DNA of 64,000 bases from Brevundimonas sp. (GCF_013912005.1 NZ_JACESB010000011.1:1-64000), one strand, 5' to 3'. Shown: positions 43,567 through 55,290, counted from the first letter of the stretch. Translations and numbers: made by a program. The notes: generated by a model not told the origin, from the sequence alone.

Positions 43567-44873
43567 GCCGCGCTCCTTTCCTCGCGTCCCAGCACCCGCG
43601 CCAGCCACAGGAAGAGGCCGATCGCCAGCACATAGAAGGGGGTGATGGTGTACAGCGCGATCTGCAGCGAGTTCTCCGGGAAGTCGGCGCGGAAGTAGTC
43701 GCTGGCCGCGCCGACATAGGTCGGCCCGAGGCCCAGGCCGATGAAGTTCATGATCAGCAGCAGCAGGGCCCCCGACATGACGCGCTGGTTCGGCTTCACC
43801 TCTTCCTGCACCAGCGCCACCGAGGACGACAGATAGAAGTAGTTCAGGAAGGTCGGAAACAGCAGGAAGACGAGCGCCAGCTGCCAGCCCGGGGCCCAGA
43901 CGAACAGCAGGTAGAAGGGGATGGCCAGCGTCAGGGACGCCGCCGGGATCAGGGCGTAGGCCTTCTTGCTGATGCGGGTGAAGCGGTCGATCGCCCAGCC
44001 CGAGACGAAGATGCCGCCGCCCATGCCGATGAGCACCACCAGGGCGTACCAGACCGCCACATCCTCGAGCGTCATCCCCTTCTCGCGCATCAGGAACAGG
44101 GTGGCGAAGTTGCCGAGGCCGTAGGTGATGAACTGGGTGGCGCCGCTGCCCAGGGACGCCAGCATCAGCGCCGGCCGGGTGACGAACATCTTCAGGGTCT
44201 CGAGAAAGCGCGCCTTCTCCGGCGCCGCGATCACGGCTCCGGAGGCGTCCAGCCCGCCACGCTTCGGCTCCTTGACGATGAACAGCAGGGCGACGGCGGC
44301 CACCACCCCGATGATGCCGATGCTCACGAAGGCGTCGCGCCAGCTGAAGGCGGCGGCCACCGAGGCGCCGAAGGCGATGCCCAACGCCGCCCCGACCGGC
44401 GGGCCCAGATTGTAGATGCCCAGCGCCATGCCGCGCCGGCCGGTGGGGAAGTAGTCGGAGATGATGGCGTAGGAGGGCGGCACGCCACCGGCTTCGCCGA
44501 AGCCCACCGTCATCCGCGCCACGGCGAACTCGCCGAAATTCCGGGCCAGTCCGCAGGCGGCGGTGGCAGCGCTCCAGATGGCGCAGGCCGCGGACAGGAT
44601 GGCGATGCGGTTGGTCCGGTCGGCCAGCCAGCCGACCGGGATCGCGATGAAGCAGTAGAAGAAGGCGAAGTACAGCCCGCCGACCAGCCCCAGCTGACCG
44701 TCGGTGACGTTGAGGCCGTCCTGGATCGGCTTGGCCAGGATCGACAGCAGCTGCCGGTCGAGGAAGTTCAGAACGTAGATGAACCAGAGCATCCCGAGCG
44801 CCGTCCAGGCGCGGGGACCGACGGGCCGGGAACGGGCCGGAGCGCCGGCGGCGGGGAGAGGGGCGTCGGTCAC
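43563..44873 (-). CDS. MFS transporter
   Basis: This is a 436-aa protein with about 12 membrane helices. The first helix follows RAWTALGMLWFIYVLNFLDR, and motif A-like GWLADRTNR is between helices 2 and 3. It resembles the spinster/phthalate-permease group of organic-anion carriers. It is coupled by a 4-bp overlap with the esterase gene downstream. The 220-bp gap upstream holds a palindrome that could be an operator. Confidence 0.9.
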   Translation of the reverse strand: MTDAPLPAAGAPARSRPVGPRAWTALGMLWFIYVLNFLDRQLLSILAKPIQDGLNVTDGQLGLVGGLYFAFFYCFIAIPVGWLADRTNRIAILSAACAIWSAATAACGLARNFGEFAVARMTVGFGEAGGVPPSYAIISDYFPTGRRGMALGIYNLGPPVGAALGIAFGASVAAAFSWRDAFVSIGIIGVVAAVALLFIVKEPKRGGLDASGAVIAAPEKARFLETLKMFVTRPALMLASLGSGATQFITYGLGNFATLFLMREKGMTLEDVAVWYALVVLIGMGGGIFVSGWAIDRFTRISKKAYALIPAASLTLAIPFYLLFVWAPGWQLALVFLLFPTFLNYFYLSSSVALVQEEVKPNQRVMSGALLLLIMNFIGLGLGPTYVGAASDYFRADFPENSLQIALYTITPFYVLAIGLFLWLARVLGREERSAA

Positions 44874-44994
44874 GCGACGGCCCTCCGGGGCGCAGGTCGC
44901 ACCCCCCTGGAAATCACCACATCGTCCTCCCGGTTATTGTTGGTTTATGGCGTGGTTCCGGCACGAGACCAGCAAGTCGCCCCGCCGTCAATCT

Positions 44995-45013
44995 TCACTC
45001 TCACGCAAGTGAG
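44995..45013. promoter_or_regulatory. Palindrome upstream of MFS-esterase unit
   Basis: CTCAC, 4 bases, GTGAG is perfectly symmetrical and is extended by TCACT to the left. It resembles the site at 41049-41068. It lies 120 bp upstream of the MFS start, in the gap beyond the serine hydrolase gene. Confidence 0.4.
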
Positions 45014-45093
45014 CATTATGCCCGCTCCAGGATGCGACGGCCCCTTCAACGACGGCGGACCGGCGCGGACGCCGGAGACGATGAAGATGTCGG

Positions 45094-46347
45094 TCACGGG
45101 GCCGCCTCGAAGGCCCGGGCGCCGGTCAGGGCCTGATAGGTGAAGACGCGGGCCTTGCGACGGAATTCGTCGCTGACGGGATCGGCGACCCGCTGGATCA
45201 TGCCGACGAAGACGATGTCGTGCTCGGGATCGATCCAGAACCAGGTGCCGCCGCTGCCGCCCCACGCCAGGCTCCCCCGCCCTTCGAGGGAGCCCATCCG
45301 GGCCGGATCCCGCATGATCGAGAACCCGAGGCCGAAGCCGAAGGCGGGGTTGAACGGCAGGAGCCGCAGCGGGTGGGAGCGCGCCAGAACCGGCTCCGGG
45401 ATCATGTTGCCGGCCATCAGCCGCACCGTCGCCGGCGCCAGGATGCGGACGCCGTCCAGCGCCCCGCCGTTAAGGATCATCTGGCAGAAGCGGGCGTAGT
45501 CCGGCGCCGTCGAGATCAAGCCCCCGCCCCCGCCCTCGAACGGCGGCGGCCGCGACAGGTCGTTCACCGGCACGCCGAAGGTCTCGGTCGCCGGCCGCAG
45601 CCCGCCCGCCCCGTCGTCGGCATAGAGGACGCAGGCCCGCGGCAGGTCCTCCGTCCGCAGGTGGAAGCCGGTGTCGCGCATAGCCAGCGGCTCAAGGATG
45701 CGCTGCCGCAGGAAGTCGCCGAAGGGCCGGCCGCTGATCCGCTCCACCACCAGACCGAGCAGGTCTGTAGCCACCGAGTAGAACCACTCCCCGCCGGGCT
45801 GGAACATCAGCGGCAGGGCGGCGGCGCGGCGCGCCAGTTCGTCGAGGCTTCCGGCGGTCAGCACGCCGTTGTCCCTGTAGGCCCGCTCCACCGGATGATG
45901 GTCGAACAGGCCGTAGCCGAAGCCGGCGGTGTGGCTCATCAGCTCGCGCATGCTGGGCGGTCGCGCGGCGTCCTGCAGCCGCATGCCGCCGGCGTCGAAG
46001 TCGACGCAGACCTTCAGATCCGAGAACTCGGGCAGGAAGCGGGTGATCGGATCGTCGAGGGTCCAGCATCCCTCCTCGAACAGGATCATGGCCGCGACGC
46101 TGGTGACCGGCTTGGTCATCGAATAGATGCGGAACAGGGCGTCGCGCGCCAGCGGCTCCGGATCGCCCAGCCACCGGCCGCCGAACGTGTCGAAGCGGAC
46201 GATCCGTCCGCGCCGCATCAGCAGGGTGGAGCCGCCGGCGATCCGGCCCTGCTCCACCATCCCCGCCATATGGTCGCGCAGGCGCTGCAGGCGTCCGGAG
46301 TCGAAGCCCCCCTCCTCCGGCCGGTCGTATGCGGGGAGGAGCGTCAC
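45094..46347 (-). CDS. Serine hydrolase, class C beta-lactamase fold
   Basis: This is a 417-aa protein. The SxxK motif SMTK is at 76-79 and a YSV tyrosine motif lies near 190 (WFYSVATDLLG). The domain belongs to the beta-lactamase/EstB esterase group. No signal peptide is visible, so it is probably a cytoplasmic esterase instead of a resistance enzyme. It starts 4 bp after the acyl-CoA ligase stop and shares its transcript. Confidence 0.9.
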   Translation of the reverse strand: MTLLPAYDRPEEGGFDSGRLQRLRDHMAGMVEQGRIAGGSTLLMRRGRIVRFDTFGGRWLGDPEPLARDALFRIYSMTKPVTSVAAMILFEEGCWTLDDPITRFLPEFSDLKVCVDFDAGGMRLQDAARPPSMRELMSHTAGFGYGLFDHHPVERAYRDNGVLTAGSLDELARRAAALPLMFQPGGEWFYSVATDLLGLVVERISGRPFGDFLRQRILEPLAMRDTGFHLRTEDLPRACVLYADDGAGGLRPATETFGVPVNDLSRPPPFEGGGGGLISTAPDYARFCQMILNGGALDGVRILAPATVRLMAGNMIPEPVLARSHPLRLLPFNPAFGFGLGFSIMRDPARMGSLEGRGSLAWGGSGGTWFWIDPEHDIVFVGMIQRVADPVSDEFRRKARVFTYQALTGARAFEAAP

Positions 46348-46351
46348 AGGT

Positions 46352-47926
<1,575 letters not shown>

Positions 47927-47960
47927 CCTGGTCGTTCGATAGGTCCCGTTACGGCGCTCT

Positions 47961-47987
47961 CCGGGGCGACGGCGGACGCCGCCCCGG
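47961..47987. terminator. GC-rich stem-loop, possible terminator
   Basis: CCGGGGCG and CGCCCCGG form an 8-bp stem 11 bp after the TonB receptor stop. No T-run follows, so termination is uncertain. Confidence 0.35.
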
Positions 47988-47997
47988 TTCGCGCGGG

Positions 47998-50172
47998 CTA
48001 GAAGAGACGGGTGAGGACCAGGCCGTACTGGCGCGGCGGACCGGCGTAGCGCAGGCCCGCGTTGATCGCGGCGATGTAGGTCTGGTCAGTCAGGTTGGTG
48101 GAGAAGGCGGACAGCCGCCAGTCGTCCCGGGCGTACGTCAGGAGGGCGTTGACGATGTTGCGCGCCTCCAGCCGGTCCCCCAGCGCCTCGTTGGCGAAGA
48201 TCGAGGTCCACGCCTCGCCGATGTGAGCGTAGTCGACCCGCGGCGTCAGGGTCGCCCCGCCGCCGAGGTCGAAGGTGCGCTCGACCCCGATGTTGAAGGT
48301 GAACTCCGGCGCATAGCTCTGGCTGTTGCCGGCCAGGTTGAAGCAGTTGGGGCTCGTCGGGCCGGTCTCCGCGTCGCACAGGCCGGTGCGGCCCACGCGG
48401 GGGTCGGCGGCGAAGAAGTCGCCCAGTTCGGAACTGGACAGCGAGGCTGCGACGTCCATGGCCCATGGGCCGAAACGCGCCTGGGCCGAGCCTTCGAGAC
48501 CCATCAGGACCGTATCGCCGCCGACGTTCATGATCGAGGCGATCTGCGGATACTCGGGATCGCCGATGTTGACCTGGAAGTCCTGGTACACGGTGTAGTA
48601 GGCGCCCAGCTGGGTGCGCAGGCGGCCGCCGAGGAATGTGGACTTCCAGCCCAGCTCGTAGTCGACGAGATCCTCGGGCCCGAAGGAACGTGGAGGACGG
48701 TACAGGTTCGGCGGGTTCAGCCCGCCCATCTTGTGGCCGGTGGCGATGAAGCCGTAGACGAAGTTGTCGTCGTCGAGCTTCCAGTTCAGCGTCAGCTTGC
48801 CGGTGACCTTCTCGTCCTCCACCGACTCGTCCTGCAGCAGGACGATGCCGAACTGCGGATAGGTGGTGTAGACCTCGTCATTGGTCGAGGTGGAGTGGGC
48901 GTAGCGCGCGCCCAGCTGGAGCTGCAGCCGGTCGCTGATGTCGTAGCTGACCTGCCCGAAGACGGCCGCGGTCTCCTTGGGCGTGTCTCCGAACAGCGAG
49001 ATGTCCAGCACCCCCTCCGGGAAGCCGATGACGTATTCGCCGTAGGGGAAGGTCGCCGCGGGGAACCGGGCGTCGTCATGCTGGTAGTACAGGCCGACCA
49101 GCCAGCTCAGGCGCTGGTCCTCCGGCGACAGCAGGTTGAACTCCTGGGACCAGATCGTCTCCTCGAACCGGTCGGCGAAGGTGTTGTTCAGCAGGCTGGT
49201 GCCGTCGAGGTCGGTCGAGAACAGGCTGACCCCGTCCTGGTAGCCGGTGATCGACCGCAGCGTCACCCCGTTGTCGAAGGCGTAGCTGACGTTCAGCGAC
49301 GACCTCACGAAGGTGTCGTGGGCCCGGTTGGGGCCGTTGCTGGTGATCTCGAACGGATCGTTCGTCGCCAGGGCGGGATCAGACGGATAGCCGCCCAGAT
49401 CGATGTCATTGAAGTCCGTCTTCCACAGCACGCGCAGGGCGTCGGTCGGCGTCCACAGGAAGCTGGCCCGCAGACTGGTGGAATCCACCTCTCCCGGATT
49501 GCCGGTGTAAGGTCCGGTGATGTCGTAGAAGCTGCCGCGGGTCTCGTGATTGAAGGCGAAGCGGGCCGCCAGCGTATCCCCGAGCGGGAGGTTCACCGCC
49601 CCTTGGGCCTTGAACTGGTCGTAGTTGCCGACCTGGCCGGCGAGGTAGCCGTCGACCCCCGAAAAGTCGGGATTGCGCGAGTTCAGGAAGACGGCGCCGC
49701 GGGTGGCGTTCGCGCCGGCGAAGGTGCCCTGCGGGCCGCGCAGAACCTCGAGGCTGGCGATGTCGTAATAGGGCTCGGTCTGGAAATAGCCGGGAAAGGC
49801 GGCCACGCCGTCGCGGTAGGTGATCACGCCCACGCCGATAGCGGTCGTGGCTTCCGACTTGCCGATGCCGCGGACGTTGAAGAAGTTGCCCTGACCGAAG
49901 TTCTGCACCGTCGTCGACGGGGCGGCGAACTGCAGCTGGTCCAGCGAGGTGACCCCCTTGTTCCGCAGGTCGTCGCCGGTCAGCACGGTGGCGGCGACGG
50001 CGGTGGTCTGCAGGCTGGTCGAGCGGCGCTCGGCGGTGACCACCACCTCGCCCAGGACGGCGGCGTCGTCCCGTTCCGGCTCGGGGGTCCGGGCCGGCGC
50101 CTCCTGGGCGGACGCGGCCTGCGCCCACAACAGCGCCGCGACCGACGCGGTGAAACAGAGCTTGCGACTCAT
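47998..50172 (-). CDS. TonB-dependent receptor
   Basis: This is a 724-aa receptor. A signal peptide (about 1-22, ending ASA) is followed by a plug with VVVTAERRSTSLQTT and VRGIGKSEATTAIGVGVIT. The barrel ends in the terminal LVLTRLF. The FxVRGIGxxxxT plug type is common for sphingomonad-like receptors of unknown acyl or terpenoid ligands. It is divergent from an SDR gene (50334), and a TCAT-ATGA site lies between them. Confidence 0.93.
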   Translation of the reverse strand: MSRKLCFTASVAALLWAQAASAQEAPARTPEPERDDAAVLGEVVVTAERRSTSLQTTAVAATVLTGDDLRNKGVTSLDQLQFAAPSTTVQNFGQGNFFNVRGIGKSEATTAIGVGVITYRDGVAAFPGYFQTEPYYDIASLEVLRGPQGTFAGANATRGAVFLNSRNPDFSGVDGYLAGQVGNYDQFKAQGAVNLPLGDTLAARFAFNHETRGSFYDITGPYTGNPGEVDSTSLRASFLWTPTDALRVLWKTDFNDIDLGGYPSDPALATNDPFEITSNGPNRAHDTFVRSSLNVSYAFDNGVTLRSITGYQDGVSLFSTDLDGTSLLNNTFADRFEETIWSQEFNLLSPEDQRLSWLVGLYYQHDDARFPAATFPYGEYVIGFPEGVLDISLFGDTPKETAAVFGQVSYDISDRLQLQLGARYAHSTSTNDEVYTTYPQFGIVLLQDESVEDEKVTGKLTLNWKLDDDNFVYGFIATGHKMGGLNPPNLYRPPRSFGPEDLVDYELGWKSTFLGGRLRTQLGAYYTVYQDFQVNIGDPEYPQIASIMNVGGDTVLMGLEGSAQARFGPWAMDVAASLSSSELGDFFAADPRVGRTGLCDAETGPTSPNCFNLAGNSQSYAPEFTFNIGVERTFDLGGGATLTPRVDYAHIGEAWTSIFANEALGDRLEARNIVNALLTYARDDWRLSAFSTNLTDQTYIAAINAGLRYAGPPRQYGLVLTRLF

Positions 50173-50258
50173 AGAACCCTCCCTCGTGATCTGCCGGCGT
50201 TCTTCGGCGCCGTCGTCCGCCTTGGTCCCATCCCGAGCCGATCCATGTCAATCCTAAC

Positions 50259-50272
50259 TCATCACTGAATGA
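50259..50272. promoter_or_regulatory. TCAT-ATGA inverted site between TonB receptor and SDR
   Basis: TCAT and ATGA frame 6 bases in the divergent gap, resembling the half-sites at 41049-41068. Only the outer four pairs are symmetrical, so this is weak. Confidence 0.3.
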
Positions 50273-50333
50273 ACATTGACGCCGCGGCGGCCCGGCGGCA
50301 GTTTCGCTGCGCTGCAATACGGGAGGTGGCGCG

Positions 50334-51212
50334 ATGACGATCGATCTGGGCGGACGGGTGGCGGTGGTGACGGGGGCCGGAGGCGGCCTCGGCCGGAGCC
50401 ATGCGCTCGCCCTGGCCCGCTACGGGGCGAAGGTGGTCGTCAACGATCTCGGGGAGGACGCCGCCCGCGCGGTGGCGGAGGAGATCGCGGCGGCCGGCGG
50501 AGAGGCCGTTCCGGTCGCCTGCAGCGTCACCGACCGCGAAGCCGTCGTGGCCATGATCGAGGACGCGGTCGCCCGCTGGGGCTCGCTCGACATCCTCGTC
50601 AACAACGCCGGCATCCTGCGCGACCGCACCTTCTCCAACCTCGAGATCGAGGACTTCGAGGTGGTGTTCGGGGTCCACCTGATGGGCTCCGTCATCGCCA
50701 CCAAGGCGGCCTGGCCGCACATGCGTCGGCAGGGCTACGGCCGGGTGATCTTCACGACCTCATCCTCCGGCCTGTACGGCAACTTCGGACAGTCGAACTA
50801 CGCCGCGGCCAAGATGGGTCTCGTCGGCCTGATGCAGACCCTGGCGCTGGAGGGCCGCAAGTACGGCATCCACGTCAACTGCCTGGCCCCCAGCGCGGCC
50901 ACCCGGATGACCGAGGACCTCTATTCGCCGGAGGACCTGCGGGGTCTCTCCACCGACCTGGTCAGTCCGGGAGTGGTCGCTCTGGCGGACCAGAGCGCGC
51001 CGACGCGGATGATCCTGCTCGCCGGCGCCGGCGCCTTCGAGCAGGCGCACATCACCATGACGCAGGGCGTCTACGTCGGCGACCGGGCCGACGCGGCCGA
51101 ACAGATCGCCGCCCGCTGGGCCCGGATCGGCGACCGCAGCGGGGAACTGGTGCCGGAGTCGGGGTCGGCCCAGTACCACCACGAGGTCAGGCACTCCGAT
51201 CGGGTCGCCTGA
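50334..51212 (+). CDS. SDR family dehydrogenase, MFE-2/3-hydroxyacyl type
   Basis: This is a 292-aa SDR. TGAGGGLG is at about 13-20, NNAG at about 93-96, Ser is in TSSSGLYGNFG and YAAAK follows near 160. The GLYGNFGQSNYAAAKMGL stretch is typical of the peroxisomal MFE-2/HSD17B4 group, so a 3-hydroxyacyl-CoA substrate is likely. GGGAGGTGG precedes the ATG. It is divergent from the TonB receptor. Confidence 0.92.
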   Translation: MTIDLGGRVAVVTGAGGGLGRSHALALARYGAKVVVNDLGEDAARAVAEEIAAAGGEAVPVACSVTDREAVVAMIEDAVARWGSLDILVNNAGILRDRTFSNLEIEDFEVVFGVHLMGSVIATKAAWPHMRRQGYGRVIFTTSSSGLYGNFGQSNYAAAKMGLVGLMQTLALEGRKYGIHVNCLAPSAATRMTEDLYSPEDLRGLSTDLVSPGVVALADQSAPTRMILLAGAGAFEQAHITMTQGVYVGDRADAAEQIAARWARIGDRSGELVPESGSAQYHHEVRHSDRVA

Positions 51213-51369
51213 AGCCGGACGGACCGGCCCACCGAAGGATCGGCCACGCCGGGAAGCGGGAGGTCGGCTGGTGGAGAACGGTCGCCGCACAGGCTCCGGG
51301 CGCCCTGCCCTTCCCTGCCCGGCGGAGACAAGCTGTCGTCAGACTGCCTGCACCGCCATCGCGCGCCTA

Positions 51370-51390
51370 CAGCACATCCACACGCATCCG
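51370..51390 (+). repeat. 21-nt near-repeat, copy 2 (see 10246-10266)
   Basis: Matches the stretch beside attL at 20 of 21 bases on the same strand. It lies in the non-coding gap between the SDR and XRE genes. Confidence 0.5.
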
Positions 51391-51460
51391 TGAGCGGCCC
51401 GCGGGGGGGGGGCGGGGTTGGACGTCGGCCTCTGACGACGGCCCGAACCCCGGGGCGTTC

Positions 51461-52084
51461 TCAGACCGCGTCGAAGGGCACCAGCAGGCTGTTGCCGCCG
51501 AAGTCGCGGACGAGGCTGTGGTAGAGCGCCTCGTCGATCCGCTTGATCTCGCAGATGCACCATATGTCGCCGTCGACGGTGAAATGCGGAGTGTCGAGCG
51601 TCTGGATGTAGGTGGTCTGGCCCGGCAGGGTCGGGTTGAGAACGTTGACCGTCATGGCCAGGGCGAGATCGCCGCGGAAGATGCCGGCCGCCTCCCAGCG
51701 CTCGGTCACCGCGTCGGTCTGGTCGCCGAACGAGCCGTAGACGCTCATGCCCCGGACCTCCGGCACCGAGAGCTGGGCTTCCGTGACCACGGCCCGGCTG
51801 GCCTCGAGGAAGACCGCCCCCTTGCCCATCAGCGAGGTGGGCCACAGGGCGTTCCGCACCCGCATGCGCACGGCCTGGTCCTGGCGCGCGGCCTGGCTGC
51901 GCCGGGCGAGGTCGCGGATCTGACGCCGCATCCGGACGCCGGGCGTGTCGAGACCCCTTTCCCAGCGTGAGACGGTGGTCTGATCCACGCCCAGATGGGC
52001 GGCGAGAGCCGCCTGGCTCAGGCCATGCCGCGCCCGGTGGCTCCTGAGCAGAGCCGGCCAGTAGTCCCTTCCCCCCGTCGTCAC
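51461..52084 (-). CDS. XRE-family regulator with C-terminal sensory-like domain
   Basis: This is a 207-aa protein. The HTH is at about 12-48 (LRSHRARHGLSQAALAAHLG, then DQTTVSRWERG). Residues about 85-205 form an unrecognised alpha/beta domain (GSFGDQTDAVTERWEAAGIF onward) that could bind a ligand in a PAS-like way. It is divergent from the TonB receptor at 52248, with a 163-bp gap, and may control it. Confidence 0.88.
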   Translation of the reverse strand: MTTGGRDYWPALLRSHRARHGLSQAALAAHLGVDQTTVSRWERGLDTPGVRMRRQIRDLARRSQAARQDQAVRMRVRNALWPTSLMGKGAVFLEASRAVVTEAQLSVPEVRGMSVYGSFGDQTDAVTERWEAAGIFRGDLALAMTVNVLNPTLPGQTTYIQTLDTPHFTVDGDIWCICEIKRIDEALYHSLVRDFGGNSLLVPFDAV

Positions 52085-52247
52085 CCCACGCCTCCACCCC
52101 CGTGGCCGCGCGTCGATACTAGCGGCGGCATGCGGCGCCTGCGTGACGGCAGGTGTTCTCAGGTCCGCCTGTTGCGCCCGGGTCTTGAAAGCGTCGAGCG
52201 CCAGTCACGGCGGGCGCCTAAGCGGAAGCCTCGTCAAGGAGGGCTTC

Positions 52248-54221
52248 ATGTCGTCATATGTCACCCGACCGCTGAAGGCGGTCATTCTGGGGTCGGCGGC
52301 CGCGGCCGCCGTTTCGGGCCCGACCTGGGCGCAGTCGTCCCCGCAGGAGGCCGGGAACGTGGACCGGCTGGACGAGATCATCGTCACGGCCTCGCGGCGG
52401 GAACAGCCGCTGGAACAGCTGGGCAGTGCGATCACCGTGGTGTCCCGCGAGGACATCGAGCAGCGGCAGCTGACCTCCCTCGACGAGATTCTGGAGCATG
52501 TGCCCGGCGTCACCCGCGTTCGCTCGGGCGGCATCGGCCAGAACACCCAGGTGCGCATGCGCGGCTTCACGACCAAGCACGTCCTGGTGATGGTCGACGG
52601 GGTGAAGCTCAACAACCCCTCCGAGGCCGACAACCAGTACGGCCTGGAGCACCTCCTGCTCGAGGACGTCGAGCGCGTCGAGGTGCTCCGGGGGCCGCAA
52701 TCGGGGGTCTACGGAGGCGACGCCTCGGCGGGCGTGATCAACGTCATCACCCGCCGGCCGCAGGGCGACCCGGACCTGCGGCTGTCGGCCGCCGGCGGCA
52801 GCCACGACACCTGGCAGGTGTCGGCGGGCTCCAACGGCCGCATCGACAACGCCGGCTATGTGGCCAGCGCCAGCTATTACCGGACCGACGGCATCTCCCT
52901 CGCCAGCCGGCCGCCCGGCAACATCGAGCCCGACGGCTACGAGAACCTGACGCTGAGCAGCCGCGCCGACTGGGACGTCACCCCGACTCTCAATCTGGAA
53001 GCCTGGCTGCGCTATGTGAAATCGACCAACGATGTCGATGTCGGCTCCCTGCCGCCCGGCAATCCCCAAGGCCTTCCCGGCTATCTGTTCCAGGACAGCC
53101 CCGGCGAATCCGAGAACGAGCAGGTGTTCACCGTGCTGCGCGGCCGGCTCGAGCAGCTGGGCGGACGTCTGACGCACGAGGTCAAGGCGTCGCTGGTCAA
53201 CATGGACTCGGTCTACACCACGCCCGGGGTCCGGCAGGAGAGCCGGGGACGGACCACCGAGGTCGGCTACTACGGCAACCTCGAACTCGGCGCCGAGGGC
53301 GGCTTCGTCCTCGCCGGCGTCGAGCACAAGACGGACGAGGGCCGGTTCGAACAGCCCAGCGGCGGCGGCTACGCCACCGTCGACGACTCCATCTCGGAGA
53401 CGGGGGTCTTCGTCACCGCCACCGTCGCGCCGGTCGCGGGCGTCTACCTGTCGGGCGCGGCGCGCTACGACGACAACTCCCTGTTCGGGGGGAACACCAC
53501 CTACCGGCTGAGCGGCGCGTACAACCTTCCCGACGGGGCCGATATCGGCGGCGTCGACACCCGCCTGCGCGCCTCGTGGGGCACGGGCGCCGAGGCGCCC
53601 GGCTTGCGCCAGCTGCGCGGCTCGTCCCCGACCTACCAGGGCAATCCGGACCTGACCCCGGAAAGCTCGTGGATGTGGGACGCGGGCCTCGACCAGTCGC
53701 TCGAGAACGGCTTCGCCCGCTGGAGCCTGACCTACTACAAGGGCGAGGCCACCGACGGGATCTTCAACATCTACGACGGCCCCACCGGGATCACCACGCC
53801 GCGCAACACCGACGGTCTGGTGTTCTTCGAAGGGGTGGAGGCCGAGGCCATGATCCGGCCGGCGCCGTGGATCGACCTGGGGGCCACCTACACCTGGAAC
53901 TCGACGGAACAGGAAGGCGCCGGCGTCCAGCTGTTCGGTCGGCCGCAGAACGAGGCGAGCTATACGATCACCGTGCGGCCGACCCGCCGTCTGAGCGTCA
54001 CCGCCGACGGCTACTGGCGGGATGAGTTCTTCAGCGACTATCCGACCAGCTATCTGATGCCGGGCTACTCGCTGCTGAACCTCGGCGTCCTGTTCGACCT
54101 GACCGACCGGATCCGCGTCGCCGCCAACATCCACAACCTGCTCGACAAGACCTACGAGGAGAAGCTGGGGGATTCCACCTACGGCCGCACCGCGCAGATC
54201 CGCGTCACGGCGACCTTCTGA
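52248..54221 (+). CDS. TonB-dependent receptor, BtuB/siderophore size
   Basis: This is a 657-aa receptor from the ATG at 52248, which has AAGGAGG five bases upstream. Longer frames from 52143 lack this. The signal peptide ends TWAQS, the TonB box region is DEIIVTASRRE and the plug contains QVRMRGFTTKHVLVMVDGVK. The barrel ends IRVTATF. It lies 10 bp before a GDPD gene, so its ligand may be a phosphodiester or a compound cut by that enzyme. Confidence 0.94.
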   Translation: MSSYVTRPLKAVILGSAAAAAVSGPTWAQSSPQEAGNVDRLDEIIVTASRREQPLEQLGSAITVVSREDIEQRQLTSLDEILEHVPGVTRVRSGGIGQNTQVRMRGFTTKHVLVMVDGVKLNNPSEADNQYGLEHLLLEDVERVEVLRGPQSGVYGGDASAGVINVITRRPQGDPDLRLSAAGGSHDTWQVSAGSNGRIDNAGYVASASYYRTDGISLASRPPGNIEPDGYENLTLSSRADWDVTPTLNLEAWLRYVKSTNDVDVGSLPPGNPQGLPGYLFQDSPGESENEQVFTVLRGRLEQLGGRLTHEVKASLVNMDSVYTTPGVRQESRGRTTEVGYYGNLELGAEGGFVLAGVEHKTDEGRFEQPSGGGYATVDDSISETGVFVTATVAPVAGVYLSGAARYDDNSLFGGNTTYRLSGAYNLPDGADIGGVDTRLRASWGTGAEAPGLRQLRGSSPTYQGNPDLTPESSWMWDAGLDQSLENGFARWSLTYYKGEATDGIFNIYDGPTGITTPRNTDGLVFFEGVEAEAMIRPAPWIDLGATYTWNSTEQEGAGVQLFGRPQNEASYTITVRPTRRLSVTADGYWRDEFFSDYPTSYLMPGYSLLNLGVLFDLTDRIRVAANIHNLLDKTYEEKLGDSTYGRTAQIRVTATF

Positions 54222-54231
54222 GGAGCCGGCC

Positions 54232-55197
54232 ATGACCCTTCGCAGGCTCCTCGCCGCCTCCGCCGTCGCCCTGGCGATGTCCGCGGCGCCGCTGGCGGCG
54301 TCGGCCCAGACCGGCGCCCTGCCGGCGGCGGCCTCGCCGGTGGTGAATCCGTTCCCCACCACCACCGACCTGATGCGGTGCCTCGTGCGGCAGGGCGTGG
54401 TCCTGACCAGCGGCCACCGCGCCGGCCCTGCGCCGGGCTATCCCGAGAACGCGATCGAGACGGCGGCCCACACCCTCGCCCAGGCCCCGATGCTCATCGA
54501 GATGGACGCCCGCGTCACCCGTGACGGCGTGATCGTGTTCATGCACGACGACACGCTGGACCGGACCTCCACCGGCTCGGGCCCCGTCGGCGCCCGCACC
54601 CTGGCCGAGTTGCAGACGCTGCGGCTGAAGGATGATGGGGGCGCCGTGACCGGCTTTCCCATCCCGACGCTGACTCAGACCCTGGAGTTCATGCGCGGGC
54701 GCGGCATCCTCGCCATCGACGTCAAGGAGGACGCCGCCATCCCCGCGATCGCCGAGGCCATCCGGGCCGCGGACGCCCGCAACTACACGCTGATCAACCT
54801 GTATCGCCCGTCGCAGGCCCGCGCCTTCCACCGGATCGACCCCGGGCTCAGCCTGATCCATCCGGTCAGCAGCCTCGGCGATCTCGAGGTGCTCCGGCTG
54901 GTGGGGGTCAATCTGCAGGCGCTCTCGGCCTGGACCGGCATCGACCGCTTCGACCCGCGGGACGAGTCGCTGTGGGCCGCGCTGCGGCGCGAGGGCGTGC
55001 CGGTGATGTACGCCACCCTGTTCGCGGCCGATCGCGACGTCGCCGCCGGCAAGGGGCCGGAAATCTTCAACGGCCTGGCCGACGCCGGCGTCGACGTGAT
55101 CCCGACGGACCACCATCTCGAAGCCTTCGCCGTCCTCGACGCGCGGCGGAGCGCCGGAGCCGGACTGGCGGCCTGCGGAGCCTCGCCGCACCCCTGA
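54232..55197 (+). CDS. Glycerophosphodiester phosphodiesterase family protein, exported
   Basis: This is a 321-aa protein with a signal peptide (about 1-26). The GDPD motifs are visible: GHRAGPAPGYPENAIE near 60, then IEMDARVTRDG and FMHDDTLDRT with the catalytic Glu, Asp and His. It hydrolyses glycerophosphodiesters to glycerol-3-phosphate and an alcohol, probably in the periplasm. It is coupled in one operon with the TonB receptor upstream. Confidence 0.92.
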   Translation: MTLRRLLAASAVALAMSAAPLAASAQTGALPAAASPVVNPFPTTTDLMRCLVRQGVVLTSGHRAGPAPGYPENAIETAAHTLAQAPMLIEMDARVTRDGVIVFMHDDTLDRTSTGSGPVGARTLAELQTLRLKDDGGAVTGFPIPTLTQTLEFMRGRGILAIDVKEDAAIPAIAEAIRAADARNYTLINLYRPSQARAFHRIDPGLSLIHPVSSLGDLEVLRLVGVNLQALSAWTGIDRFDPRDESLWAALRREGVPVMYATLFAADRDVAAGKGPEIFNGLADAGVDVIPTDHHLEAFAVLDARRSAGAGLAACGASPHP

Positions 55198-55290
55198 TCG
55201 GGGCCCGCGCCGGGCCGCCCCCGCACCGGGAAGACGTCCCGCCCTTCGGCCCGCCCCCATCGACGGCGGCGGGCCGACGCCGGTTGCCGT

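Noticed and set aside
45094-46347. Beta-lactam resistance gene
   Set aside because: Class C fold but no signal peptide, and the neighbours are ligase and esterase genes; an esterase role is more likely.
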